Shown: one piece after another, positions 52,489-62,178 of the stretch
How the letters are laid out: each line of letters begins with the position of its first letter
How positions within the stretch are numbered: position 1 is the stretch's first letter
Assembly (NCBI GenBank): GCA_964638635.1
Contig: CAZXAQ010000010.1
Location: 1-64,000 of the forward strand
DNA: 64,000 nt
Source of the DNA: SZUA-430 sp964638635
GTDB taxonomy: Bacteria; Pseudomonadota; Alphaproteobacteria; Micropepsales; Micropepsaceae
Direction of reading: 5' to 3'
Program-made: the position numbers and the translations under genes
The notes under the pieces: model-generated
Seen by the model: the letters and a program-made list of their open reading frames with translations, nothing else
Databases searched by the model: none
What the model was told of the DNA's origin: nothing

Positions 52489-54132
52489 ATGTATCGCTAC
52501 GACGAGTTCGACCAAAAGCTCGTGGACGAGCGCGTGGCCCAATTCCGCGGCCAGGTCGCGCGCCGCCTGTCCGGCGAGCTGAACGAAGAAGAGTTCAAGC
52601 CGCTGCGCCTGATGAATGGGCTCTATCTGCAGCTCCACGCCTACATGCTGCGCGTCGCGATCCCGTACGGCACGCTCTCCTCGCGCCAGCTTCGCATGCT
52701 CGCGCACATCGCGCGCAAATACGACAAGGGCTACGCGCACTTCACGACGCGCCAGAACCTGCAATACAACTGGCCGAAGCTCGCCGACGTTCCTGACATT
52801 CTGGCGGACCTCGCGACCGTCGAGATGCACGCGATCCAAACCAGCGGCAACTGCATCCGCAACGTGACGTCCGATCACTTCGCCGGCGCCGCAGCCGACG
52901 AAGTCGACGACCCGCGCGTTTGGTCGGAAATCATCCGTCAGTGGTCGACGTTCCATCCTGAGTTCTCGTACCTCCCGCGGAAATTCAAGATCGCGGTCAC
53001 CGCCGCTCCGAAAGACCGCGCCGCGATCAAGGTTCACGACATCGGCATCGTCATCCGCCGCGACGCAGCCGGCAGGCTCGCGTTCGACGTCTATGTCGGC
53101 GGCGGGCAAGGCCGCACGCCGCTGATCGGCCACCTGATCGGCGAGGGTATCGCCGCCGGCGATTTGCTCGCCTATCTCGAAGCAACGATGCGCGTCTACA
53201 ATCAGTACGGCCGCCGCGACAACCTCTACAAATCGCGCATCAAGATCCTCGTGCACCAAATCGGCGCCGACGAAATGCGCCGCCAAGTCGCCGCCGAATT
53301 CGCCGAAATCAAATCGCACGGCGCGCTCGCGCTGCCGCAAGCAGAGATCGACCGCATCAACGCGTACTTCTCAGCCCCCGCGTTCGAAAAGCTCGCCGAC
53401 GAAAACCTCCAACGCACGAACAAACAGTTCGCTGCCTGGCTCGACACGAACGTCGCCAAGCACAAAGTCCCCGGCTACGCGATCGTCACGATCTCGCTCA
53501 AACCCATCGGCGGCATCCCGGGCGACGCCAGCGCCGACCAAATGGACCTCGTCGCCGATCTCGCCAAACGCTTGAGCTTCGACGAAATCCGCGTCAGCCA
53601 CGAACAAAATCTCGTGCTCGCCCACGTCCGCCAACGCGACCTGTTCGGCCTCTGGCAAGCACTCGACAAGGCGGGCTTAGGCACGGCAAACCACGCGCTG
53701 ATCACCGACATCATCGCCTGCCCCGGCCTCGACTATTGCGACCTCGCCAACGCGCGCTCCATCAACATCGCACAGGCGCTGTCGCAACGCTTCGCCGACC
53801 TCGACCGCCAGCGCAACATCGGCGAGCTGAAGCTGAAAATCTCCGGCTGCATCAACGCCTGCGGCCACCACCACGTCGGCCACATCGGCATCCTGGGCGT
53901 CGATAAGAAGGGCGTCGAATACTACCAAATCACGCTGGGCGGTTCCGGCGCCGAAGACGCGTCGGTGGGCGAAATCTTAGGGCCCGCGTTCGGCGAAGCC
54001 GACGTGCCCGACGCGATCGAAAAGCTCATCGACACCTACCTCGCCGCGCGCCAACCCGGCGAGCGCTTCTTGGACACGTACCGCCGCCTCGGCATTCAGC
54101 CGTTCCGGGAGAAACTCTATGCCGCTCATTAA
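52489..54132 (+). CDS. cysI: Sulfite reductase hemoprotein (assimilatory)
   Basis: A 547-residue siroheme/[4Fe-4S] reductase that converts sulfite to sulfide for cysteine synthesis. The cluster cysteines lie in ACPGLDYC and SGCINACG (C-x5-C and C-x3-C); both halves of the duplicated fold show R residues for siroheme in TTRQNLQYNW and YGRRDNLYKSR. Context with DUF2849 and DUF934 supports sulfite over nitrite reductase. cysH and siroheme synthase are absent from this window. Confidence 0.92.
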   Translation: MYRYDEFDQKLVDERVAQFRGQVARRLSGELNEEEFKPLRLMNGLYLQLHAYMLRVAIPYGTLSSRQLRMLAHIARKYDKGYAHFTTRQNLQYNWPKLADVPDILADLATVEMHAIQTSGNCIRNVTSDHFAGAAADEVDDPRVWSEIIRQWSTFHPEFSYLPRKFKIAVTAAPKDRAAIKVHDIGIVIRRDAAGRLAFDVYVGGGQGRTPLIGHLIGEGIAAGDLLAYLEATMRVYNQYGRRDNLYKSRIKILVHQIGADEMRRQVAAEFAEIKSHGALALPQAEIDRINAYFSAPAFEKLADENLQRTNKQFAAWLDTNVAKHKVPGYAIVTISLKPIGGIPGDASADQMDLVADLAKRLSFDEIRVSHEQNLVLAHVRQRDLFGLWQALDKAGLGTANHALITDIIACPGLDYCDLANARSINIAQALSQRFADLDRQRNIGELKLKISGCINACGHHHVGHIGILGVDKKGVEYYQITLGGSGAEDASVGEILGPAFGEADVPDAIEKLIDTYLAARQPGERFLDTYRRLGIQPFREKLYAAH

Positions 54133-54637
54133 GGACGCCGCGTTCGCCGAAAACACGTTCGCCCGCATCGCCGACAATGAGGCGCTGCCCGAAGGCGCGA
54201 TCGTCGTCTCGCTGAAGCGCTTCCAAGCCGAACGCGAAGCTTTGCTCGCCCGCAACACGCCGCTCGGGCTGCGCCTGACCGCCGACCAATCCCCCGAGGC
54301 GCTTGGGCCCGACATCCATCACTTCGCCGTCATCGAACTCGAGTTCCCGAAATTCAAGGACGGCCGCGGTTACTCCTGGGCCCGTCAGCTCCGCCAGCGC
54401 CTCGGCTACAACGGCGAACTGCGCGCCGTCGGCGAGGTGCTGCGCGACCAGTGGCTGTTCATGCACCGTGTCGGCATCGACGCGTTCGAAGTTCGCGAGG
54501 GCACGCGCATCGAAGACTTCCGCGCCGCGATGGCCGAACAAACCGTCTTCTACCAACCCGCAAGCGACCGGGTGCGGAGCGTTCTGGACTTGCGTCACAG
54601 CCGCTCCGCACCCTTCGCACTCGCTGCTGCGCAGTAG
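54119..54637 (+). CDS. DUF934 domain protein
   Basis: A 172-residue protein of the DUF934 family, linked to sulfite reductase operons. FKDGRGYSWARQLRQRLGYNGELRAVGEVLRDQWLFMHRVGIDAFEV is typical. It overlaps the cysI end by 14 bases, so translation is coupled. It is thought to help sulfur assimilation but has no known catalytic activity. It ends one base before the convergent kinase gene. Confidence 0.9.
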   Translation: MPLIKDAAFAENTFARIADNEALPEGAIVVSLKRFQAEREALLARNTPLGLRLTADQSPEALGPDIHHFAVIELEFPKFKDGRGYSWARQLRQRLGYNGELRAVGEVLRDQWLFMHRVGIDAFEVREGTRIEDFRAAMAEQTVFYQPASDRVRSVLDLRHSRSAPFALAAAQ

Positions 54638-54638
54638 T

Positions 54639-55661
54639 TCAAGCCGCAGCAGCCACGGGGACCGCGGATGGGAAGTGCAACGACACCGTCGTGCCCTTCC
54701 CCAATTCGCTTTCGAGGTCGAGCGACCCGCCGTGCATTTTCATCAACGCGTTCACGATCGGAAGCCCAAGCCCCGTGCCGTCATGACGGCGCGTTTCAAC
54801 GTTGTCGACTTGCGAATACACGGCGAGCGCCTTCGGAATGTCCTCCTTCGCAATCCCGATACCGCTGTCGGCAACGGAGATCGTGACGCCGCGATCCGCC
54901 CGCACCACAGCGCTCACCACGATCGAGCGCCCCGGCGGCGTGAACTTCATCGCGTTCGACAGCAGATTGAGCAGCATCTGCTTCGCCGCACGGGGATCCG
55001 CCGAAATCGCGGGCAGACGGTCCGCCAATCGAACGCTGACCGTATGATTGCGATCCGCGTTCGAGAGTTCCCGCGCTTCCTTGATGAGCGCGGCGACATC
55101 CAACATCTCGCACTGCACCTCCATCTTGCCCGCCTCGATCTTCGACAGATCGAGAATGTCGCGAATGAGCGACAGCAAGTGCGATCCGCTCACATGGATG
55201 TGATGCGCATACTCCGGATAGCGTTTGTCGCCGGCCGTGCCATACATCTCGCGTTCGATCACCTCGGAGAAGCCGAGGATCGCGTTCAGCGGCGTACGCA
55301 GCTCGTGGCTCATCGTCGCCAGAAACCGCGACTTCGCCTTGCTCGCTTCGATAGCCGCCGCGCGCGCCTTCTCGAGCTCCACGACTTTCGCACGCAAGAA
55401 CTGCGTCCGCTCGGCGATCAAGCGCTCCAAATCTTCGCCGACGGCGTCGAAGACGGGCCCGCCGGCCGCCGCATGTTCGTTCGTCGTGCGCACGTGCGCC
55501 ACGATCATCCCGCACACGCAGGAAATGAAGACCAGCGCGCCGACCAAAACGGCGCCCGGCTGCGGCAGCAACAGCGCGGCTTCGCTGGGCCCGTGCGCGG
55601 CCGCAATCACGCCGAGCACCGCCAAACAACAAAATCCTGCCACGTCGATCAAAATACGCAT
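54639..55661 (-). CDS. Histidine kinase of the PleC/DivJ/PdhS type
   Basis: A 340-residue kinase with two N-terminal membrane segments (about 7-24 and 33-54), a short coiled linker and a HisKA domain FLATMSHELRTPLNAILGFSEVI followed by the insert GTAGDKRYPEYAHHIHVSGSHLL, which is typical of PleC/DivJ/PdhS kinases that control DivK in cell-cycle signalling. The ATPase part has NLLSNAMKF, DSGIGI and GTGLGLPIV. It is not linked to a response regulator in the window, as is common for this group. Confidence 0.9.
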   Translation of the reverse strand: MRILIDVAGFCCLAVLGVIAAAHGPSEAALLLPQPGAVLVGALVFISCVCGMIVAHVRTTNEHAAAGGPVFDAVGEDLERLIAERTQFLRAKVVELEKARAAAIEASKAKSRFLATMSHELRTPLNAILGFSEVIEREMYGTAGDKRYPEYAHHIHVSGSHLLSLIRDILDLSKIEAGKMEVQCEMLDVAALIKEARELSNADRNHTVSVRLADRLPAISADPRAAKQMLLNLLSNAMKFTPPGRSIVVSAVVRADRGVTISVADSGIGIAKEDIPKALAVYSQVDNVETRRHDGTGLGLPIVNALMKMHGGSLDLESELGKGTTVSLHFPSAVPVAAAA

Positions 55662-55873
55662 TGGGTTCGAGCCTCACTAACTAGGCCCCCCGCACATCAT
55701 CCGGCTTTGCGACGCAAACGCCGCCGGTCCATGCACCCATGTGACGAACGCTACAACCTCCGCCTTACAAAGCCTTCAACACGAACCTGCGTATTTGAAT
55801 CGACTTGGCCCGCGCGCGATTGACCGCGCGGGTCGCATCAACTATCGACAATTGCAGAGAACCCGCCGGTCAC

Positions 55874-57079
55874 ATGCCGATTTCCGCCCACGCCGAACCG
55901 ACACGAAACGCCGAAGCGCTGCCGCGCTACGCGTCGGTGAAAGATGTCGTCGAAAAACTGCGGCCCAACTTGCCGGTCTACGCAATTTTTCCGGCAGCCT
56001 TCCGCTCCGCCGCGCAAACCTTCATCGAAGGTTTCCCCGGCGAAACTATGTACGCCGTGAAGGCGAACCACGCGCACCCGGTGCTTGACCACCTCTACGC
56101 CGCCGGCATCAAGCATTTCGACGTCGCCTCGCTGGCAGAAGTCCGCCTGATCCGCGAGCGCTTCCCGAACGCGAAGCTGAGCTTCATGGCCCCCGTCCGC
56201 ATCCGCGGCGCCGCGGGCGAAGCCTACCGCAAATACGGCGTGCGCGATTTCGCGCTCGACAGCGAAGACGAACTCAGCACCGTGCTGCACGAAACCGGCG
56301 CCAAGAACGATCGCGATATCGCCGCGCAGCTGACGCTCTACGTGCGCCTGCAGGTGCCGGCCGACGGCGCTCTGCTTGAACTCGCAAGCAAGTTCGGCGC
56401 AAGCGTCTCCGCAAGCGCCGACCTCCTGCGCGACATCGCCGCCGCAGGTGCAAAACCGGGCCTCACATTCCACGTCGGCTCGCAATGCCTCTATCCGCGC
56501 TCGTACAAAGCCGCACTGAAACGCTGCGGCGAAGCGCTCAAACACGCGGGCGTCGCCCTTGCAGCCCTCGACGTCGGCGGCGGCTTTCCGGGCTATTATC
56601 TCAACGTCACAGTCCCGCCGCTCGACGAGTATTTCGCCGCCATCCGCGAAGGCATAACCGCGCTGAAGCTGCCGAAGGATTGCCGCATATATTGCGAACC
56701 CGGCCGCGCGCTCGCCGCCGACGGCCTCTCCGTGATCACGCAAGTCTCGCTTCGGCGCGACCACACGATCTTCATCAACGACGGCATCTACGGCAGCCTC
56801 AACGAATACGCGCTGCAGAACTGGCCCGTGCGCTACCCGCTGAAAGTCTACACCGAGCGCGAGGGCCGCATCGTCGAAAAGACCGCCCGCGTCGCTTCGT
56901 TCAAAGCCTTCGGCCCCACCTGCGATACGCTCGACGTCTTGCACTACCTGATCGACTTGCCCGAAGACATCGCCGCCGGCGACTGGATCGAGTTCCAGCA
57001 GCTCGGCGCCTACTCCTGCGCGCTGCGGACTGCATTCAACGGCTTCTACCCCGACACATTCGTCGAGATCCGTGCTTAG
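55874..57079 (+). CDS. Ornithine/lysine-type decarboxylase, PLP fold III
   Basis: A 401-residue PLP enzyme of the alanine-racemase fold. The PLP lysine lies in MYAVKANHAHP, the glycine loop in DVGGGFPGYY, EPGRALAAD follows, and the C-terminal GPTCDTLDVL has the conserved active-site Cys and Asp of ornithine decarboxylases. It would make putrescine from ornithine, or act on lysine. ATG 55874 is chosen since the family starts close to RYASVKDV; the earlier frame at 55805 has no support. Confidence 0.88.
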   Translation: MPISAHAEPTRNAEALPRYASVKDVVEKLRPNLPVYAIFPAAFRSAAQTFIEGFPGETMYAVKANHAHPVLDHLYAAGIKHFDVASLAEVRLIRERFPNAKLSFMAPVRIRGAAGEAYRKYGVRDFALDSEDELSTVLHETGAKNDRDIAAQLTLYVRLQVPADGALLELASKFGASVSASADLLRDIAAAGAKPGLTFHVGSQCLYPRSYKAALKRCGEALKHAGVALAALDVGGGFPGYYLNVTVPPLDEYFAAIREGITALKLPKDCRIYCEPGRALAADGLSVITQVSLRRDHTIFINDGIYGSLNEYALQNWPVRYPLKVYTEREGRIVEKTARVASFKAFGPTCDTLDVLHYLIDLPEDIAAGDWIEFQQLGAYSCALRTAFNGFYPDTFVEIRA

Positions 57080-57170
57080 AAGTTAAGCCTTTCTTTACCA
57101 TCGTAACTGACCGAAAGTTTACGCCGCACGCGCGATGATAGCACGGGGTTCTGGGGGCCCTGCGCACGCC

Positions 57171-58544
57171 ATGCTGCCTTTCGCCAAACAACGCGAACTC
57201 AACCGCCTCTTGGCAGCGCTGCCGCCGTCGCGCGCGCTGGAGCTGGCCGCATTGGCCGAGCGCAAGCGCATCGCCGGCGAACGAAACTTCCCGGCCGAGA
57301 TGATCCTCGACGCGCTCCGCCCCATGCTCGCGGAGAAGGAAGCGCTCCGCACGCCGACGCCGCAACGCCTGTTCTGCGAGCCCTTCGCCGACTTCCTGGT
57401 CGACGACCGCGACCACAAGCAGCCGGGCCGCATCGCCCGCTCGAGCATCCGCGTCCTCTGGCGCTGGCTCGCCAAGGACGGCATGGGCGCCGCGCTGCAC
57501 GAACTCGAGGCGCACATCTCCGACGCGGTGCTCGCCGAAAACGTGCGCCAGCAAGACAGTCTGTTGCAGCGCCTGCGCCGCGAGGTGCTGAGGTGCCTTT
57601 CCGGCGCGCTCCGCCTCGCGAACGAGAACCGCAACGCCCGCCACGATCTCGCGGCCCGTCTCGGCGGCGAAGAGGTCCTGATCGACTTCGAAGAAATCGC
57701 CTTCCTGCTCGCCGCCGCCGAAGACCTTCTGCCCTTGCGCGAGGTCTTGCCGAAGCGCATCGATGCGCTCACCGAAGAGCACATCAATCAGGTGCTCGCG
57801 GCCCGCACGCGCGCCAACGAAACGAACCGCGACCTCATCCCCTATCTAGGCCTGCTCGTCCTCGCGCGGCTCGATCAGCCCTGGCAAGCGCTACGCCTCA
57901 CCGGCACCGGTCGGCGCGGCCGCACCGATCTGAGTGCCGTCGGCGATCTCTTGCTCGCCGACGCGGAAGGCATCGCCGTCGACATCGCCGCGACGCAGGT
58001 CGACCTGCTCGACCCCGACGCGCTCGCGATCAAGCTGCACCACTTTGAACGCCTAACCCGCGGCCTCACCGCGGAGATCAAGAGCCGCCACGGCGCGCAA
58101 TGGGGCCAAGCGCTCACGCGCACCAAACACCTGGCGCACGAAACGATGGAAGGCCTGTTCGCCCAGGCACCGCGCGAAGTCGCCGCCGCGCTGCCGCTCG
58201 CGAAGGCGGGCGCCTTCAGCATGCGCCGCCAGCGCCAACCCGATCTCACGCATGATCCGGACCCGATGAAACTCGACCGCGCACTGCGCTGGACGTACCT
58301 GTTGACGAACACCGCTTCGATCGCGCGCAACGGCGTTCTCCAAAGCGCGCATCAGAAAGCGTTCGAAGCCGTGTCGAGCTACCTGACCACATACGCCGAA
58401 GGTGCCGCCGCCGAACTGCGCACCCCCGACATCGAAAAGCACACCCGCGTGCAAGCCTATCTGAAACACGCCGACGAACTTCTCAGCCTCGTCATCGGCG
58501 CATCCGACGACGACCACGTGGCAGACGCCGCGAAAGCGGGCTAG
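57171..58544 (+). CDS. Conserved helical protein of unknown function, paralogue 2
   Basis: A 457-residue paralogue of the protein at 34119-35522. The matching parts are RELNRLLAALPPSRALEL, RLFCEPFADFLVDD, KQPGRIARSSIRVLWRWL, IPYLGLLVLARLDQPWQALRL and AALPLAKAGAFSM. The family appears soluble and helical, with no catalytic motif seen. The start at 57171 aligns with paralogue 1. It is downstream of the decarboxylase by 91 bases and shares its stop with the convergent SDR. Confidence 0.72.
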   Translation: MLPFAKQRELNRLLAALPPSRALELAALAERKRIAGERNFPAEMILDALRPMLAEKEALRTPTPQRLFCEPFADFLVDDRDHKQPGRIARSSIRVLWRWLAKDGMGAALHELEAHISDAVLAENVRQQDSLLQRLRREVLRCLSGALRLANENRNARHDLAARLGGEEVLIDFEEIAFLLAAAEDLLPLREVLPKRIDALTEEHINQVLAARTRANETNRDLIPYLGLLVLARLDQPWQALRLTGTGRRGRTDLSAVGDLLLADAEGIAVDIAATQVDLLDPDALAIKLHHFERLTRGLTAEIKSRHGAQWGQALTRTKHLAHETMEGLFAQAPREVAAALPLAKAGAFSMRRQRQPDLTHDPDPMKLDRALRWTYLLTNTASIARNGVLQSAHQKAFEAVSSYLTTYAEGAAAELRTPDIEKHTRVQAYLKHADELLSLVIGASDDDHVADAAKAG

Positions 58545-59392
58545 GCCTTGAGCAGCCCCAGTCGCCGCGCGAACAGCCGGTCGACCATCCGCCGCGGCAG
58601 CAAACGCGGCACGATCCAATCGAACAGCAGGCTCGGCGCCAAGGCATACCGCACACGCGGCCGGGCCGTCGTCAGCACATGATGCACAAGCGCGCCGACG
58701 CGCTCGACCGGTAGCCCATCGCGCGCGCCGCCGGCCATGAACTCCGACAGCTTCACCATCGCAGGCCCATAGTCGGTGCGCGCATAGGCCGACGTATCCA
58801 TCGCCTCGGCCTTGTCCCAAATCGGCGTCTTCACGGCCCCAGGCCCCACGATGATGACGTCGATGCCGTACATTAAAAGCTCGCGCCGCACGCTCTCCGA
58901 CAGACCTTCAAGCCCATGCTTCGCCGAACAGTAGCCGGCCAAGAACGGCGACCCGATCTTGCCACCCAACGACGTGATGTTGACGATCCGCCCCGGCGCA
59001 CCTTGCAGCGAACGATCCGCACCGAGCAACGGTGCGAACGCCTGTGTCACCGTAAAGGCGCCGATCAGGTTCACCTCGATCTGCTTGCGATAGTCCGACA
59101 ACGGCTGATGCAACACCGGCCCCGGCGTCGCGATGCCCGCATTGTTCACGAGCCCCTTCAGCGTTTGCCCGTTGAGTCGAGAACGCACAAACTCCGCGCC
59201 CGCGCGGACCGCCGCTTCATCCGTCACGTCGAATAAGAGCGGCGTGAACGCATCACCGAGCGCCTCGCGCACGCGCGCCGCATCGCTCTCTTTGCGCACG
59301 CTGCCGAACACATGAAACCCGCGCCGCACCAGCGCCTCGGCGACTCCGCGCCCGATTCCCGTCGACACACCCGTAACAACGACCGCGTTCAT
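58541..59392 (-). CDS. Short-chain dehydrogenase/reductase
   Basis: A 283-residue SDR: TGVSTGIGRGVAEALVRRG at the start, VNNAGIATPG, serine in NITSLGGKIGSP, and YCSAKHG (Y-x3-K). SVRKESD after strand two suggests NADP. The C-terminal basic part PRLLPRRMVDRLFARRLG is unusual and could contact a membrane. A GAGGAGGAGG tract precedes the ATG. Substrate unknown. Confidence 0.9.
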   Translation of the reverse strand: MNAVVVTGVSTGIGRGVAEALVRRGFHVFGSVRKESDAARVREALGDAFTPLLFDVTDEAAVRAGAEFVRSRLNGQTLKGLVNNAGIATPGPVLHQPLSDYRKQIEVNLIGAFTVTQAFAPLLGADRSLQGAPGRIVNITSLGGKIGSPFLAGYCSAKHGLEGLSESVRRELLMYGIDVIIVGPGAVKTPIWDKAEAMDTSAYARTDYGPAMVKLSEFMAGGARDGLPVERVGALVHHVLTTARPRVRYALAPSLLFDWIVPRLLPRRMVDRLFARRLGLLKA

Positions 59393-59609
59393 GTCGCCTC
59401 CTCCTCAACAAGGGATATACGGCCCGCCACGCCAAAGCGATCAATCGCCAAACTCCGGTTGCAGCCTCCCGCCCCCACGTGCTCCCGCAAAGCAACACGG
59501 CCGGATTACGATTCCGCAATTACGGCCCGCATCGTTGCGCCAAAGAAGGCGTGGTGCATCCTCCCGGTTCCCGAAGATTCGTCCCCCACGAACGTACGGA
59601 GTCCCCACA

Positions 59610-60392
59610 ATGAAAAACACATTTCTTCTCGCGGCGGCGGCGTCCGTCGTGCTCGCTCTACCAGCGGCCGCTGATGGCAAGGGCGGCAGCAACCGTCTGA
59701 CCGGTCTTGGCGATATCGGCTACACCTACATCGACGTCGACTCGGTCTTCAGCGACAGTGCGAGCAACTTTCACGGCACCGGATCGGCGCTGTGGACGTG
59801 GCCGAACATGTGGAATGCCCAAGCCAACTTCGACTTCAATTCGTTCCACCAGGACCCGTTTGGCGCTTCTGTTTGGAGACTTGGCGGCGCCGGCTTCTGG
59901 CGTGACGCCAGCGAAGGCATGCTTGGAGGCGAACTGCATTACCAATCGATCGACGGCGGCATAGGCTATGCCGACGGCGTGGAAATCCGCGGACGCGGCG
60001 AATTGTTCCTAAGTGAAGCGACGATTGGCGCACACGTCGGCTACTCGACGTTCGACGATCTGGACGGCTGGTTGCTCGGCGCTTACGGAACCTACTATAC
60101 GAGCCCACATCTAGGCTTCAGGTTGGCGCTCGACTACGGCTCATGGGATGCTACGCCGAACGACTTTGACCAATTGTCGATCAACGGTGAAGTCGAGTAC
60201 CTCTTCCCGGATTGCGACACGTCCGTCTATGCCGGACTAGGCTTCGGCTCGGTCGACGACAGCACAGCTGCGGATGACGACTTTTGGCAGATCGGCATAG
60301 GCGCGCGTGTACACTTCGGTACTGACGGCGCCCTCATGAAGCGAAACCGCGAGGAGCCGCTTCGCGCCCTCCGGTCGATATCCACTTTCTAG
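59610..60392 (+). CDS. Outer-membrane barrel-like exported protein
   Basis: A 260-residue protein with a signal peptide (residues 1-22, ending AAADG) and a beta-rich body of alternating strands such as LGDIGYTYIDVDSVF and YTSPHLGFRLALDYGSWDA. The end of the barrel is IGIGARVHFG, followed by 20 residues of unusual basic tail. It is probably a small porin-like protein; no sugar or ligand motif is recognised. GGAG lies eight bases before the ATG. Confidence 0.72.
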   Translation: MKNTFLLAAAASVVLALPAAADGKGGSNRLTGLGDIGYTYIDVDSVFSDSASNFHGTGSALWTWPNMWNAQANFDFNSFHQDPFGASVWRLGGAGFWRDASEGMLGGELHYQSIDGGIGYADGVEIRGRGELFLSEATIGAHVGYSTFDDLDGWLLGAYGTYYTSPHLGFRLALDYGSWDATPNDFDQLSINGEVEYLFPDCDTSVYAGLGFGSVDDSTAADDDFWQIGIGARVHFGTDGALMKRNREEPLRALRSISTF

Positions 60393-60417
60393 TTTAAGGT
60401 TCAGTCTAGAACGCAAG

Positions 60418-60450
60418 CGAAGGCGTGAGATCGTCGATCTCGCGCCTTCG
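60418..60450. terminator. 15-bp hairpin shared by two convergent genes
   Basis: CGAAGGCG, then T, then GAGATC (60418-60432) pairs with GATCTC, G and CGCCTTCG (60436-60450) around a three-base loop; the T and G form a wobble pair. The stem is strong on either strand, but the T-run is weak on both sides. It lies between the barrel gene and prfC, which converge. Confidence 0.6.
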
Positions 60451-60453
60451 TCG

Positions 60454-62037
60454 TTAATGTCGCCGCTCGCGTGTCGCCGTGAACTTGATCTTCGGCCACT
60501 TCTCGGCCGAGTAACGCAGCTCCCACGCGCTCTTCGCCATGAACACCGGCCCGCCGTCGCGATCGTCGGCGAGATTGCCTTGATGCGCGTCGAGGAACTT
60601 CTTCAGCTCCGCCGGATCGTCCGCATCTACCCAGCGCGCCGTTTCGAACATCCCCTGCTCGAACCCGACTTCGAGCCCGTACTCCGCCGCGATCCGGCTT
60701 GCGAGCACGTCGAGCTGCAGCTGCCCGACCACACCGACGAACCACTGCGACCCGATCTTCGGACGAAACACTTGCGTGACGCCCTCTTCCGCCAGCGCCT
60801 CCAGCGCGCGCTGCAAATGCTTGGCTTTCAAGGGATCGGCGAGCCGAACCCGGCGGATGATTTCCGGCGCGAAGTTCGGGATGCCGGTGAACGTCAAATC
60901 CTCGCTTTCGGTCAGCGTATCGCCGACCCGCAGCACGCCGTGGTTCGGGATGCCGATAATGTCGCCGGGCCAAGCCTCATCCACCGTCTCGCGCGACTGC
61001 GCGAAAAACAGGATCGGATTGTGCACGCCGATGATCTTGCCGGAGCCCGATTGCTTCAGCCGCATCCCGCGCTTGAAGTGCCCCGAGCACACCCGCATGA
61101 ACGCCACACGATCGCGATGGTTCGGGTCCATGTTCGCCTGCACCTTGAAGACGAAGCCCGTGACCTTATCCTCCGACGGCTCGACCGCACGTTCCGTCGC
61201 CGGTTGCGCGCGCGGCCCCGGCGCCGACGCGCCCAACCCCTCAATCAACTCCTTCACGCCGAAGTTCTTGAGCGCCGCGCCGAAATAGATCGGCGTCAAG
61301 TGCCCCTCGCGAAACTGCGTGAGATCGAACCCCGGATACCCGCCGCGCGCGAGCTCCATCTCGTCCTTCAGATGCTTGTGCTCCTCCGCCGAGAGCACAT
61401 CCGCCAAGCGGTTCGCGCCGATCGCCTCGCCGCCTTTGCCGAACTGCAAGAACGTGTCGCTCTCGAAATGCATCGCGCCGCGAAAGTTCAACCCCGACCC
61501 CACCGGCCACATCGCGGGCGTCACATGCAGCTGCAGCTGATCGGAAATCTCGTCGATCAGCGAAAACGGATCGCGCGCTTCGCGGTCCATCTTGTTGACG
61601 AACGTGATAATCGGAATGTCGCGCAGCCGGCACACTTCGAACAGCTTGCGCGTCTGGCTCTCGATGCCCTTTGCCGCGTCGATCACCATGATTGCGGAGT
61701 CCGCGGCGGTGAGCGTGCGATACGTGTCTTCCGAAAAGTCCTCATGCCCCGGCGTGTCGAGTAGGTTGAACACGAGCCCCATATACTCGAACGTCATCAC
61801 CGCCGTCGTGACGGAGATGCCGCGTTCCTGCTCGATCTTCATCCAGTCGGACCGCGCGCGCCGCCGGTCGCGCTTCGCCTTCACTTCGCCCGCCAGATGG
61901 ATCGCCCCACCCATCAGCAGCAAGTGCTCAGTCAGCGTCGTCTTGCCCGCGTCCGGGTGTGAGATGATCGCAAACGTCCGCCGCCGCGCCGCGGCTTCGG
62001 CGGGTGTTTGATCGACGGTGCCTAGAACCTCGGCCAT
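60454..62037 (-). CDS. prfC: Peptide chain release factor 3
   Basis: A 527-residue GTPase that removes RF1/RF2 from the ribosome after termination. GTPase motifs are SHPDAGKTT (G1), the switch region GISVTTAVM, DTPGHEDF (G3) and NKMDRE (G4). The C-terminal half has VGQLQLDVLASR and matches RF3. The length is close to the E. coli protein. The start at 62037 follows GAGGA; a longer frame to 62142 is not supported. Confidence 0.96.
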   Translation of the reverse strand: MAEVLGTVDQTPAEAAARRRTFAIISHPDAGKTTLTEHLLLMGGAIHLAGEVKAKRDRRRARSDWMKIEQERGISVTTAVMTFEYMGLVFNLLDTPGHEDFSEDTYRTLTAADSAIMVIDAAKGIESQTRKLFEVCRLRDIPIITFVNKMDREARDPFSLIDEISDQLQLHVTPAMWPVGSGLNFRGAMHFESDTFLQFGKGGEAIGANRLADVLSAEEHKHLKDEMELARGGYPGFDLTQFREGHLTPIYFGAALKNFGVKELIEGLGASAPGPRAQPATERAVEPSEDKVTGFVFKVQANMDPNHRDRVAFMRVCSGHFKRGMRLKQSGSGKIIGVHNPILFFAQSRETVDEAWPGDIIGIPNHGVLRVGDTLTESEDLTFTGIPNFAPEIIRRVRLADPLKAKHLQRALEALAEEGVTQVFRPKIGSQWFVGVVGQLQLDVLASRIAAEYGLEVGFEQGMFETARWVDADDPAELKKFLDAHQGNLADDRDGGPVFMAKSAWELRYSAEKWPKIKFTATRERRH

Positions 62038-62178
62038 GGGGTCAGTCCTCAAGAAGGCGCGCCTTTTAACGGATTCTGGGGTGAGACCAAACCCGAAAAC
62101 GCCCGCCGTCTGTCGCCGGCATGCGACGGATTCGCCAGACAATAACCGCTAAACTGAAGCGGCATTGGGGAATTTCCG

